Source: Medicago truncatula
Taxonomy: Eukaryota; Streptophyta; Magnoliopsida; Fabales; Fabaceae
Assembly: GCF_003473485.1 (NCBI RefSeq)
Contig: NC_053043.1
Span: 1,560,001 to 1,624,000 of the forward strand
Direction of reading: 5' to 3'
DNA: 64,000 nt
In this document: one piece after another, positions 33,401-45,931 of the stretch
Layout of the letters: the number at the start of each line of letters is the position of its first letter
Position numbering within the stretch: the stretch's first letter is position 1
Program-made: the position numbers and the translations under genes
Notes under the pieces: model-generated
What the model was told of the DNA's origin: nothing
Seen by the model: only the letters and a program-made list of their open reading frames with translations
The model's database searches: none

Positions 33401-34778
33401 TTAGTTGAAAGCAGAACATATCTTGCGGATTTCACCATCAACACCGGTCTTCACTCCAATGTTGCTCATCTTTACCATTGAATTTCCAAATTCAACATTA
33501 AATGTTAATCCAAGCAACCCTCTTAGACCCAAGTATCTTTGCACAAATGTCTTTGTGGAAGCATCATTCCACAATGCTTGATCAGATTGAAGAATTCCAC
33601 GTCCGTTCCTCAGATTAGCATAGTAAGAATTATCAAATTTATTTTGACTTCCAGTATCCAATGCAATTCTGTTTGTAGCACCACTGTTTTGAGGACAAAG
33701 TGTTTGTAATTGTGAAAGAAATGAAGGGTCTATTGAAGGATCAGCTGCACCATTTGTAGTGAAGTTTCTCAATCTGTTGCTGAAGAATTGACATGCTGTT
33801 GTACCAATTGTATGTCCACCTATAATATATTCATAAAATATTAATTAATGTGATGCAACATCAATATGTAATTCTAGAGTGATAAATAAATTTCGAAAAT
33901 ATTTAGATCTCTTACCAACAAGGGTGACAAGGTCTTGAGTGTTAAGGCCTTTTGTTGCAAACTTTTGTTTCTGCTCATCAACAGAATCACCAGGAGCAGG
34001 CAAGTTATTGACATCAGAAGCCTGTGACACGCGTCCGTCTCTGCGCCCGGTAGGAACTTGCCAACTAAGACCACCACTCTACAATGCATACATAAATCAA
34101 TTATAGGTCCATATTTCAACAAGTTAAGAACTTATTACACTAAGTAATATATTCAACTTATGTCAATTTTATAATTGATCGAATATTTTGAACTATTAAA
34201 AAGGTTGAATTATTAATATAAAAAAAAAATGAATATTGATCTTTAATTTTGACGGTTCTAATAGATTAATGACTAAATTCATGAACATAAAATTTATATT
34301 TGTGTAACTAATTAATTCAACATTTTTAGCAGTATCTCCTTTACTATCATTTGTACAATATATAGTTAAGTTAGTTAATTACCAGAACAACGGAATCACG
34401 AGCAGCAAGAGCAACGATATCAGCACAAGAGACAACACCGGGACATGCAGCCTCGAGTTTTGTCTTAGCATCCTCAATAACTTCAAAACCTCTTAAACCA
34501 AGGTTTGGAAATGCTGTTTTCTCGGTGCCTGAGCCGGCAACGAGAACAGAAGCGTCACAACCTTGGACAAAACAATCATGAAAGTGCATCCTAAGTAAAC
34601 CAGGAGCTAAAGAAGAATCAGAGTTAACATGAGAAGCAACTGTGGATTTAACAATTGATTCTGCTTGAGAACATGTACTTGAATAGAATCCTACACGTGT
34701 CCCTTGGCCATACACTAATGTGTTTACAATACTAAAAACTAGTAAAAGAAACACAACCTTAAACAAACTACCCTCCAT
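33401..34778 (-). CDS. Secreted class III peroxidase (intact copy of an inverted pair)
   Basis: Three exons, 34778-34383, 34078-33916 and 33819-33401 (396, 163 and 419 nt), join in phase to 325 residues plus stop. Class III peroxidases use H2O2 to oxidise phenolics in the apoplast or vacuole (lignin, suberin, defence). Residues 1-24 are a signal peptide; the mature protein starts [12 protein letters not shown]. The distal site is [10 protein letters not shown] (Arg 63, His 67), followed by GCDASVL and [16 protein letters not shown]. The proximal heme ligand is in LVGGHTIG (His about 189). The C-terminal part has [16 protein letters not shown] and ends RKICSAFN. All catalytic residues are present. 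A TATA box (TATAAATA) lies about 160 bp upstream. Its inverted partner at 40621-42981 is a pseudogene. Confidence 0.93.
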
Positions 34779-34938
34779 TTATATGATATTTTTGTAAAGG
34801 ATTGCAAGAAGAGTTAAGCTTAATTATATGAATGGAATATATGTAGCTGTTTAAGACTTTAGGTGCATATAAAGAGTTTGTATGTAATGATTTTATTGTA
34901 GTGAAATGCAATATGCAATGCCATGCATGCTGTGCAGG

Positions 34939-34946
34939 TATTTATA
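34939..34946 (-). promoter_or_regulatory. TATA box of the intact peroxidase
   Basis: TATAAATA on the minus strand in the context CCATATAAATAC, conserved at the matching place before the pseudogene copy (40490-40497). Confidence 0.65.
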
Positions 34947-35438
34947 TGGAAAGGTTTGGACTTTTAGGGTCAAAAAGAAGAGAAATAGTAAACAAAGACT
35001 GCTGATATAGATACAAATTACTACAAGTGGTGTTGTGGGTGGAGGGCATGTATATAAATGATTTTTGGATATAATGGGCTGGGGTGGCCCTCTTAATTTG
35101 TCTTGAGGTGATTATATATGCATGCTAGCTAAAATACAATTAGTTTCCGCGTGAGACTTTTGGGGATGAATGTGTGTGTATGTATGAATGTCAAAAGTGC
35201 GGTATACTTTATCTTATAGTGACTTGAATGTGTCTAATCAAACGATACTTTGTTTGCCTAAAGATAATTGGATGAATGGGATAATATGATTGTAAGATAA
35301 TGGAATTTTTGCGTTTCTCATTCATCCGAATAGAATATATATAACTGTTGTGTAACGTTTGGTCAACTATTTAATTATGATACAATATAATTAAGGGAAA
35401 TAATTATAGCTAATTATGACAATATTTTATTATATCCC
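34947..35438. other. Upstream region of the intact peroxidase
   Basis: Promoter-proximal and intergenic DNA, AT-rich, no open frame of note. It lacks convincing cis elements beyond the TATA box. Confidence 0.4.
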
Positions 35439-37440
35439 ACCCTCACAGTCGAAGTGAGAGGTTCACGGACACTTAGACTGGTCCAAAAATCATCAAATAG
35501 AATGCGAGGAAGCCCTTTGGTGAAGATATCTGCAATCTGATGTCGAGAAGGAACATGAAGTACGCGTGCCTGACCACGAGCTACTTTTCCAGTACAAAGT
35601 GAATGTCCATTTCAATATGATTGGTACGTTGATGTTGCACAGGGTTACCAGAGAGATAGATGACACTAACATTGTCACAATACACCAAAGTGCCATGAGG
35701 AATAGGGAAATGAAGTTCCAGTAAAAGATTACGAATCCAACAAGACTCATATACAACATTAGCAACACCTCTATATTCAGCTTCAGCACTAGACTGAGAG
35801 AGAGTAGGTTGCCTTTTGGAAGACCAAGAGATAAGGTTGTCACCAAGAAAAACACAGTACTCAGATGTGGAACGTCTAGTGTCAGGACTGTTGGAACAAA
35901 ATGTGTTTAGCAATAATAACCTTTAAGAGTTTTGATGATAACAAAGTATTAAAAATTGTCAATTGGATATGCTAATATTTGTTCGAGTGTACAGGACTAT
36001 AGACAAAAATTTGACATCTTAAAAAGGTCTTGGAAGAACAAATAAAGAGCAAATACATCAACAAAAAGGGAAGCTTAAAGCGTCTGAAAAAAACTGCTCC
36101 TGAAGTTAAAATGCTCCTGAAGATAAAGTGCTCATGAAGTGATGACGTCATCAGAAACAAGTTCATCAGAAGCTGAGAATCACCAGAAGCTGGAGTTCAT
36201 CAGGAGATGGAACTTAAAGCTTCAAAAGTTGTTTAAAGGATTCAAACTCATCTGAAGATTGCAGAAGACTGAAAAAGTATTACAACGGCTATTTTGAAAG
36301 GCATTGGATGCTAATTCTTCAAAGAGCGTTGACATAGTACGTTTGTACGAAGTGTACAACCACTATCTCCACTACTCTGTTTTGTCTCTGCTACAAGACA
36401 AGAAAAACAGCTCTGCCTGCAACAATGTTTCTTCTCAATGAGAATACATTTGAAATTGATCCTTCATAGGACAATAATCATATCAAGCAAAGGATCATTG
36501 GTGATTGATCAAAAGCTTCAAACGACTCTATTTTGAATGTGTTGGCAATTCAACGTCTCTTTCACACCTCTATATAAAGGAGTGAAGACTCAAAGTTTCA
36601 TAAGAACAATACCAAGAATTAACTGAGGCAAAACTCTGCTGAAATTGTTCTACACTTCAAAGTTCACTTAGAATTTCTTATCAAAGCTCATATCTTAGGA
36701 ATTCTTTAGTCTTTAGAGTCTGTATCTGATTTATATTGTGAACACCCTTGATTGTATATCAAGTGTTCAACCTCAAACATTTTTCTTGTAATTCTATTTA
36801 AATTAAGAAGTCTCTTGCAGTTGTGTTTGAGCAATAGAAGTCTCTTGATTGTGTTCAGGAGCATAGGAAGTCTCTTGCAGTTGTGCTTGAGGATTTGAAG
36901 TCTCTTACTAAGTTTAGTAGTGAACAATTGTAATCAGATATTACATAGTGAACTCTCCTTTGAAGTGCAAGGGGGGACAGGACTGACTTCCGGTTTGTGG
37001 AAGGAACTTGTATAAATTGCTTGTGTCTTTCTTCTCTCTTCCTCTCTCTGTTTTATCCGCTGCAATTAGTCTGAACATCTCTTCAGAAGTAGAACTCTAT
37101 CTGCTTCTGACTTGTATTTTCAGTTAGGAGAAAAAGAAGAAAAAGCCAAGACAATGCAACCCCCCTTCTTGTGTTTTTCTCACCTTCAAGGACATTCATC
37201 CCAATCAGCGTCGGTGTATGAGATAAGCATTGTGATGGGAGGTGGTGGTAAATGTAATTCAAAATGTATGATACCTTGAACATAACGGAGAATGCGCTTG
37301 AGAGCAAGCATGTGTTATGTGTTGGGTGCATGTGGAAACAAACTTGCTGAATCGCATAAGAGATGTCGAGTCTAGTAAAGGTGAGGTATTATAAGGCTCT
37401 TGCAAGACTGTCATAGGGAGAAGGATCATCATAACGAAAA
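35439..37440 (-). mobile_element. Ty1/copia pol fragment (RT end and RNase H), split by a solo LTR
   Basis: On the minus strand 37440-37189 reads DDPSPYDSLARAL, YLTFTRLDISYAIQQV and, after a frameshift, LISYTDADWDECP. It continues after the solo LTR at 35888-35440 with [49 protein letters not shown] and HQIADIFTKGLPR. This is the C-terminus of copia polyprotein: the end of reverse transcriptase plus RNase H (TDADW, SSAEAEY). Stops and frameshifts show it is dead. The 5' part of the element is absent. Confidence 0.85.
35884..37193 (+). mobile_element. 1300-bp solo LTR with 5-bp target duplication (AGGAC)
   Basis: AGGAC at 35884-35888 and 37189-37193 flanks an LTR from 35889 (TGTTGGAACAAAATG..) to 37188 (..TCTCACCTTCA), starting TG and ending CA. 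Inside are a TATA box (ctatataaagg, about 36570), then tandem copies of a gaagtctcttgcagttgtg unit (about 36810-36910). No internal retroelement sequence follows, so this is a solo LTR left by LTR-LTR recombination. The target is the copia RNase H relic: removing the LTR and one AGGAC restores a continuous ..DECPDTRRST.. frame. Confidence 0.88.
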
Positions 37441-37960
37441 TATGTATTATTTTTACATATTCACCTTTACAAAAAAAAAAAAAAATTAGTTTTGTCAAAA
37501 AAATATATTTTTTTTAGTTGTCTTATGCATTATTTTTTTGGTTGTCTCTACTATATTCACCCTTACAATTATTGATATTGATATCGTATGAATGTGAGAG
37601 AGAGAGAGTTTTTGTTTTTTAATGGTAAATTGAATAGGGGTATTCTTATAAGAAAAATACGTGTGAAACTTAAAGAAAAAAATATTATATCAAGGAACAA
37701 AGAAAAAGTGAAAAATGATCTTATAAATGTTATTAACGGTAACCAAGAGTATTACAAGAATTAGAGGCTTGCAATTAACAGAGAGTATAGAGAAATAATT
37801 TTGAAACTTTTTCCAACTGATAAAAAGATTTCATTCGAGATTAGAATTAAGACATATATTCGATCCCCAAAAAAAATTAAGCTAACTCAACCACTTCTAA
37901 CAAAGATCCGAGTTCAAATTCCACCGTCAATGTGAAGATCATATATGTAAATAATACGTA
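37441..37960. other. AT-rich spacer between copia relic and CACTA-like element
   Basis: T- and A-runs and a short GA microsatellite (about 37592-37606); no recognisable feature. Confidence 0.4.
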
Positions 37961-37964
37961 AGAA

Positions 37965-39328
37965 TACAAGAAATATGTCAATTTGTCGGGAATTTTGACA
38001 GCAAATTTGTTAGGAAAAATGTCAAGGATAACCCCTGACATATAACACAGGGGTTTGCACCTCGCATATTGACAAAATCCGTCGGTTTATTTGAGGCGCC
38101 AAATTGCACGTGGTTTGGCAGAGATTTGGTGCAGTTTGACAGGGCAAAACCGAGGGATTGACCGTGGCTTCTGCAATTGCTCAGATGACAAGACTAAAGT
38201 TGGAGAATCTCTATGCTTCTGGCTTTTTTTTGTTGATTTTTTGACCGTTTGGCAGGCTAATCTATAGCCTAGGATTAGATGTGGCAGGAGGGACTACCCC
38301 TGGTTTTTTCCTTGGCATTATTTCCCTTATATATATATTTGGTTCTCACGTAAACAACCAACATTTGCCAACACTTGGTAATATTTCAGGAGAATGCTCC
38401 TCTTCTTCATTTTTATCATAGAACACTTCCTCTTCTTCATTTACACAACACTTCATCTTCTTCATTTTTATCATAGAATCCATTATTCTCCACCTCTATC
38501 AAAGTTTACTAATTTGGTAAAAAACTCTCAACTTATTATATTTATGTTACTATTTTTTACTATCTATCAACTTATTTGATTTTTCTATGGTATTTGCACA
38601 TATAGTTAATCTATCTTTCGATTGCAGATCTTGACAAAAAATGTATAATCCATTTTTTAAATTTAGAATTGATATATATTCTAAAAAAATATAGCATTTT
38701 TTTAATTATTATAGAAAACTGTTTATTTACTAAAACAGTTTATATAAAACGTTTTTTTTTTTTTTTTATTATTTTGGGTTTTTTTTTTAATTTATGTAGT
38801 AATGAGTCTGATTTTTTTACTAGTAAAACTGTTTGTTAAATAAAAATACTTGATAAAAAAATAATATACTAAAAAGGTTTATTGTTGGAAAACAGTTTTT
38901 AAAAATAGTGTATTAAAAATAAGTTTTTATTTTAAATTAAAACTATGTTAAAATAATTTTTATAAAAAAAAAATAAAGCTGTTTTTATAATAAATTAAAA
39001 AATGTGTTTAAACTAAAACAATTTATAAATAAAAAAAATACACTAATAAGGCCTTTTATTCAAAATAATAATTATATATTTGCGCATAAAATTGTTATTT
39101 GCGAATAAAATTGTTATTTGTTCTTTGCGCGTAAAATTATATGTGTCCATGTAAAATTTTTATTTGTTGTTTGCGTGTAAAATTATATGTTGGCGTGTAA
39201 ATTAAATTTTAAGAGAATTAATTATATTTTAAAAAACAATTTTGAAAAAAGTACGAGTTTTATTTATTAATTAAAATTATTTTAAAAACATTTTATTAAT
39301 TATTAAAAAATTGGTTTATAAAATAAAA

Positions 39329-39364
<36 letters not shown>

Positions 39365-39725
39365 TTCCTAGGGGTTAAATCCCTCGCAAAGGCCTTGGTT
39401 TATAAAGATAATCTGTTGATTTGACATTTCGTCAGTCAGCAGTCAAGTTAGAGCAGACTGCATAGTTCAGAGCAGACTGCAAAGTTGCAGAAGAAAGTGA
39501 GGGAATATGCTAGGGGTTATATCAGGGAAAATGCCAGGCGATATACCAAGGGTTTAGCCCCTCATTTTTTTTTTCAGGGGTGTAACCCCTGACAAAATGT
39601 TAGCGACGAGCGCTTTTGCGAGTGCTTCCGCCCCTGGGAAATTCCCTCACAAACGTCCCGTTTGTCAGGGATTCTGTCCTTTTCTCAGGAATTTTGCCCC
39701 TAGCAAAAGGTAATGTTTCTTGTAG
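37965..39725. mobile_element. CACTA-like nonautonomous element (degenerate ends)
   Basis: The left end reads atacaagaaatatgtcaatt; the right end, inverted, begins ctacaagaaacattacctt. Both resemble the CACTACAAGAAA terminus of CACTA elements with the first bases lost or mutated. Both subterminal zones repeat short motifs: cccctgaca, aggggttta, tcagggatt. The middle (about 38640-39360) is extremely AT-rich with no transposase. Ends are inferred to within a few bases, and the target duplication was not confirmed. Confidence 0.5.
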
Positions 39726-40489
39726 TTAAATAACCTTAAAGGTTGAGACTTTTTATTTAACGTGAAGATGTTATAAAGCAAGGCAGCGCTGGTGAAAAGA
39801 TTCCATCGTCATATAATAAGTATACTTGCTAAAATATGCATAGAATTTCATCATCAAAGGGTGGAAGTTTAGGATGCTTGTTCTCTCATGAACAAACATG
39901 TTGCTAAAGAAGACATGATTAATTGATTTCACATAGTTTTTTTATTTCAAAAATAAGTTTTCTGATTTATTAAAATTATTTTTTAAATAGTAAATAATTA
40001 AAATTGCCATCTAGATACCATGTATACAAATTTGTATAGTCAGCACTTGCCACATAAACAAAAATGAGCCAAATCAACAAGAAAGTGGATTCAGGGACTT
40101 TTTTAAAAAACAAAAAATTTTGCAGGGATGAAATTAAAAAAAAAAAATTATCAGAGACCAAAATCTAAACTCGTTATATTTTCAAGGACCAAAAACATAT
40201 TTTAGCCTTATTTTTATATTAAACACATTCAAAACAAATAAGATAAAGTAATACACTTTTGATAAAAATATATATACACATATATTTACTCATTCATATA
40301 TTGTATAGCATAGCATCCACCTATTACTCAGTCTCATTCCCACACCCACCCACCATATACGTACATATATTATATCCAATTATCGATATATAGATCATTT
40401 CAATTATTTTTAGCTGCCTCAATTATTATTCCTTTGCTTACTCATTCTCTTCATTTCGATCGACCCCAAAAATCCAAGCCTATTTTCCA
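39726..40489. other. Spacer upstream of the peroxidase pseudogene
   Basis: AT-rich. Phrases at about 40100-40205 (cagggacttttttaaaa, tcaaggaccaaaaacatatt) are typical of foldback MITE ends. No gene seen. The last 100 bp correspond to the promoter of the intact peroxidase. Confidence 0.4.
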
Positions 40490-40497
40490 TATAAATA
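40490..40497 (+). promoter_or_regulatory. TATA box of the peroxidase pseudogene
   Basis: TATAAATA in the same CCATATAAATAC context as the intact copy, 124 bp before the original start codon. The promoter may still be active. Confidence 0.6.
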
Positions 40498-40708
40498 CTT
40501 ACACCCCATGCATCTCATTTGCATTGCATTTCAAACTTCTAAACAATTATACATTTCCTTTCATACATAAATTTTAGTTCACTTCATTATAACTTCTTCT
40601 TGAATTTCTTACAAAAATATATGGAGTGTACTTTGCTTAAGGTTGTGTTTATTTTGCTTGTTTTGGGTATTTTGAACACATTAGTGCATGGTCAAGGGAC
40701 ACGTGTAG

Positions 40709-40996
<288 letters not shown>

Positions 40997-41067
40997 TAAA
41001 TTAACTATATATTGTACAAATGATAAATGAGATACTACTAGAAAATGTTGAATTAGTGACAAAAACA

Positions 41068-41373
41068 TAAAATTTAGGGTTAATAGTGTTTTTCATCCCT
41101 GTAATATATGTCATTTTTGGTTTTCGCCCCAATAACATTTAAGGTTTGATTTGCACCCTCGTAAAATTTTTATTTTCCGAAAAACACCCTTAATAGGCCA
41201 TTCAAAAACAAAAATTTCTTGAAAAAAAATTCTGAAAATGGTCTATTAGGGGTGTTTTTCAAAAAATAAAATTTTTACGAGGGTGCAAATCAAACCAAAA
41301 ATTTTTTATAGGAACAAAAACCAGAAATAGCATATATTACAGCAGTGAAAAACACTATTAACCCTAAAATTTA
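41068..41373. mobile_element. Foldback MITE in pseudogene intron 1 with 9-bp target duplication
   Basis: TAAAATTTA at 41068-41076 and 41365-41373 flanks a 288-bp element (41077-41364) beginning gggttaatagtgtttttcat. It ends in the inverse, and most of its length is a long inverted repeat (tgcaccctcgtaaaattttt against ttttacgagggtgca). The intact peroxidase has the uninterrupted empty site near 34270-34290. Confidence 0.85.
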
Positions 41374-41652
41374 TTTTCATGAATTTATTCATTAATCTAT
41401 TAGAACCATCAAAATTAAAGATCAATATTCAATTTTAATCAGTTCATAATTTGTTGAAATATGGACCTAATTGATTTATGTATGCATTGTAGAGTGGTGG
41501 TCTTAGTTGGCAAGTTCTTACTGGACGTAGAGACGGACGCGTGTCACAGGCTTCTGACGTCAATAACTTGCCCGCTCCTAGTGATTCTGTTGATGTGCAG
41601 AAACAAAAGTTTGCAGCAAAAGGCCTCAACACTCAAGACCTTGTCACCCTTG

Positions 41653-42471
41653 TTGGTAAGCAGCGGCGAAGCTAGTAATATTTTTATTGACCACGTATAA
41701 GGATTTTTTTTAAACTAATCTAACTTGATAGGCAAAAACAAATCACGATAACTATTACCTATATAAAATGTTCTTCATAAAATATACATTTGATTCAGCA
41801 TGAACGGATTATACCAAAAAAATGCGGCAACAGCAGATTGTATCAAAAAAACCACAGTAGAATAGTGGATTGTATCAAAAAAGCTACAACAAAAGATATA
41901 AAAACTAATAATAGCTACTTATGAAAATTGAACTCGGCGGCCCTTCAAAGACTCAAATTCATCCATAATTGCATCTTAACTAAATGGACTTGCAATGTCT
42001 TTTTCAATGTTAATGACCAAGCTATTTGAAAGAAAATCATCACTCATTTTGTTTCATTGTTTTGTCTTGAGATTTTTCATTGATGAGAAAGCTCGCTTTG
42101 TCGTTATGGAGACTAGGAGTGTAAAAACAAGGTGAATCAATCTATCAATTAAACAAGGCGAATCAATCTATCTACAATTGAATCATTTTATTTGTTAAAT
42201 AAAGTAAAGATTGTTATTATTTATTATTTATCTCTTTTGGGTTCTATTCTTTCAGATCCTGTACGACATGATTGAATAATTTAAAGTTTGACCGGAAGTT
42301 AAATAAAGATGGAAAAAATTATTTCATTTAAAATAAAACTTGGGGTAGCCAAATATATATTATTAGGGGTAACTAAATATAAAAATATACCAACTCGCTC
42401 AAAAAAATATTTATTTTTGAGGTAGCCATGGCTACCTCTTCCTTATACTAGCAACCGCCCCTGGTGGTAAG
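41653..42471. mobile_element. hAT-type nonautonomous element in pseudogene intron 2
   Basis: 803 bp (41661-42463) starting cagcggcgaagctag and ending, inverted, caggggcggttgctag. These are typical hAT termini (CAGGGGCGG type). The flanking 8 bp are TTGGTAAG (41653-41660) and GTGGTAAG (42464-42471), an 8-bp duplication with one change. The copy at the left includes the exon 2 donor site, so the donor was duplicated on insertion. No transposase frame inside. The intact copy shows the empty site. Confidence 0.85.
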
Positions 42472-42981
42472 AGATCTAAATATTTTCAAAATTTATTTAT
42501 CACTCTAGAATTACATATTGATGTTGCATCACATTAATTAATATTTTATGAATATATTATAGGTGGACATACAATTGGTACAACAGCATGTCAATTCTTC
42601 AGCAACAGATTGAGAAACTTTACTACAAATGGTGCAGCTGATCCTTCAATAGACCCTTCATTTCTTTCACAATTACAAACACTTTGTCCTCAAAACAGTG
42701 GTGCTACAAACAGAATTGCATTGGATACTGGAAGTCAAAATAAATTTGATAATTCTTACTATGCTAATCTGAGGAACGGACGTGGAATTCTTCAATCTGA
42801 TCAAGCATTGTGGAATGATGCTTCCACAAAGACATTTGTGCAAAGATACTTGGGTCTAAGAGGGTTGCTTGGATTAACATTTAATGTTGAATTTGGAAAT
42901 TCAATGGTAAAGATGAGCAACATTGGAGTGAAGACCGGTGTTGATGGTGAAATCCGCAAGATATGTTCTGCTTTCAACTAA

Positions 42982-43552
42982 ATGCATATGTGGTTTTATT
43001 GATTTGTTTGTACTTTGTATTGTTGGAATGTTTGCCATTGATTGAAGTGTATAATATTTACTTGTAGTTTGTTTTTTTTTTCTCTTTTTTTTTGTTGACC
43101 AAACTAAAAATGTTGAAAGTGTAAAATTATTAAAAGAAAATTGTGATATGTATTATATACTAATAATACAAACAATTTTTTCACTGATGTCACAAAAAAA
43201 AACATGGGACTTAACTCTAGAGGCTTATGTCACTATGACTGATTGCACACTAAGACAATATTGGCCGTCCTGACTGAAAAACATAGCAAGAAGAATCCAA
43301 CCTTTTTCAAGTTCATATACAGCTTTACACGACATGTCCAAGGTTGTTTTTGTATCAAACTATGTAGAAAATCACATCATGTCATATATCTTATTATTCT
43401 CAAAAGAATATCAATAGGTAGATGCCCTTGTTATTGTCTTCAACTAGCAATGACTAATTAGGTATATTGAAGATAGAAATGAGTCTCATGATTCATTTCC
43501 ACTCCTAAATTTTCCATGCCATAGCTACAATACTTCTTTCAATCTCAACTTC
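42982..43552. other. Spacer between the peroxidase pseudogene and the receptor kinase
   Basis: The first about 95 bp match the 3' flank of the intact peroxidase. The rest, including a short open frame at 43243-43461, is not recognisable and includes the promoter of the kinase gene. Confidence 0.4.
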
Positions 43553-45276
43553 ATGATGAGGTTTCCCCTTTTTGTTCCTCAACTTATTACTTTTTCAGTT
43601 CTTGCAATGGCTCAAGAAGGACCTAAAGGGGATAATGAAGTCCAAAATAAATCTTCGGACGATAAAAACAACAACAATTCCAATCTTTTATTATTAATAC
43701 TCAACGTTGTTCTTCTTCTTGCAATTATATTGCTATTGATTCTTTACTATAACACATCAAAAAAGCTCAATAGAATAGTCAAAGGACACATTAACACATT
43801 TCATGAACAAGAGAAAGATGTTGAAACAAGTATTGAGAAGAGGATAGAGATAGGAGAAGGAACAACAATGATGACAGTAGAAGAGAGAAAGGAGTTAATG
43901 TTCTTTAAAGATGAGACAAAATTTCAAATGGGAGAACTTCTTAGAGCTTCTGCTGAGGCATTAGGTCATGGAATTATGGGAAATAGTTATAAGGCAATGT
44001 TGAATAATGGACCTACCATTGTTGTAAAGAGGTTAAGGGACTTGAAACCATTCACTAAGGAGGAATTTGCAAAGATAGTGAAAATGATTGCTGATCTTAG
44101 ACACCCTAATTTATTGCCTTTGCTTGCTTACTATCATTCCAGAGAGGAGAGGCTAATGCTCTATAGATATGCACAGAATGGAAACCTTTTCTCACGACTT
44201 CATGGTAATTTACATCAACTTAGTCCTTTTTTTTGGTTCTGAATCTGTACATTAGTTTCAAGAAAACATATATAAGTTGAGTTTTGAGACACTAATATTC
44301 ATTTTCCTTATTTATTATTGAACCGACATCAATTGGGTCGCAGTCTCAGTTGTAAGGACGGGCAATACCGTGAGCTTTTAGCTTATGACTAGCGGCACTA
44401 ATGAATGTTAAAGTTTCAAACAATTTTCAAGCAAAATGTTTTCTTTGATCAAAGTATAAAGAATACTTGCATGTTAAAGTTTTGCGTAATCTTAACATAG
44501 GTTTTCATGCTAAATTCACAATCATATATGACAATAATGTATGGTTACAAAGTGATTTTTGTCACAATAATGAATTAGTAACCAAATTGTGCATGACTAT
44601 ATCAGATGGAAGGGATGGAAACAGGGTTCCATTCAATTGGAACTCAAGATTATCAGTGGCAAGAGGCGTGGCTCGAGCACTAGAGTACCTTCACCTTAAC
44701 AACAAGTTCCATAACATTGTCCCTCATGGAAATTTGAAGTCTTCAAATGTACTATTTGATGAAAATGATTCAGTTCTTGTATCTGACTTCAGCCTTGCCT
44801 CGTTAATAGCACAACCAATTGCAGCTCAACATATGGTTGTTTACAAATCACCTGAATATGGTTATGCAAAAAAAGTTACAATGCAATCAGATGTTTGGAG
44901 TTACGGATCACTTTTAATAGAACTTGTAACTGGGAAAGTTTCTATGTGCTCAGCTCCACAAGGGACTAATGGTGTGGATCTTTGTAGTTGGGTTCATAGA
45001 GCTGTGAGAGAAGAATGGACTGCAGAGATATTTGACAAAGAAATATCTTGTCAAAAGAGTGCTCTTCCTGGGATGTTAAGGTTGTTGCAGGTAGCAATGA
45101 GATGTATTGAGAGGTTCCCAGAGAAACGTCCTGAGATGAAAGAGGTAGTTAGAGAAGTGGAGAAAATACAACAGGTACACTTGATGTCCGAAGACGAGGA
45201 TGATGTTTCTTGTGATCAGTCTCTAACTGATGATTCCTTTTCAACTAGTAACTCAGGGATTTTTGTTGAAAGATAG
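43553..45276 (+). CDS. Receptor-like pseudokinase of the LRR-III/PRK type, lacking the LRR ectodomain
   Basis: Two exons, 43553-44204 and 44606-45276 (652 and 671 nt), joined in phase: 440 residues plus stop. Residues 1-20 are a signal peptide, 21-44 a short acidic Asn/Lys-rich stretch with no LRR, and 45-66 a transmembrane helix (LLLLILNVVLLLAIILLLIL). A juxtamembrane region leads to the kinase domain from about residue 120 (FQMGELLRASAEALGHGIMG). Lys 159 (VVKRL) is present, but the catalytic loop reads VPHGNLKSSNVL (HGN in place of HRD) and the DFG motif reads DFS, so it is probably catalytically inactive. The family (probable inactive receptor kinases) usually carries about 200 residues of LRRs; here they are missing. 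It could signal as a co-receptor or adaptor at the plasma membrane. The C-terminal tail is acidic and Ser-rich. Confidence 0.86.
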
Positions 45277-45931
45277 ATAGGTTGATAGATAGATGATCAA
45301 ATTAAGGTTGGATGTCTAAACCTATAACATGTTCTTTTTGTTTTCGACATCAGGGTACAGTGCACCAAAAGAATAAAGTTACATACTTCTATATAATGTT
45401 TGTTTCTGTCTCAATATGAAGACTTAAACCCGTTTTTAATTTAGCATTTAATTATATGAGAAGAATAAAAGATATATGATCAAATGCAGCTCATGTGTTT
45501 GCATCCTTTGTCAAAAATTTACTATATATCTTGCCAAACGAATCAAATATTTTAGTCTTCGAAATCGTAGTGATTGAGAGATCAAATTACACGTCTATAA
45601 TTCAAAGATGAAAACAGTGATTCACTTATATAGAGGTAGTTAAATAACCACCTGCTGCACAAGATTCCGATGGTCTTGCACATGAAAATAATTGTGAGTG
45701 TAACGCTACTATGCATCATATATTGCTCCCTTGTGATCAGCACAAATGTAAAATGTGCATCAGTATCATGTTACAAATTACAAATGTACATCAGTGTCAT
45801 GGCATTCAATGCAAAACTGGATCGCTAATTAAAATTCCAAGTAAACCCGAAATAATTATACATCATCTTATACGATGGCATGAAAACTATAAACTACACA
45901 GCATAATGTGCCAAAGTTGGTTTCACTTTCA
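45277..45931. other. Intergenic space between convergent kinase and LNK1
   Basis: 3' flanks of the two convergent genes. No recognisable open frame, RNA gene or repeat. Confidence 0.5.

Noticed and set aside
35493-35855. 120-codon minus-strand frame as a membrane protein
   Set aside because: Out-of-frame reading of the copia RNase H relic; the 35581-35913 frame is the genuine one and is itself a dead fragment.
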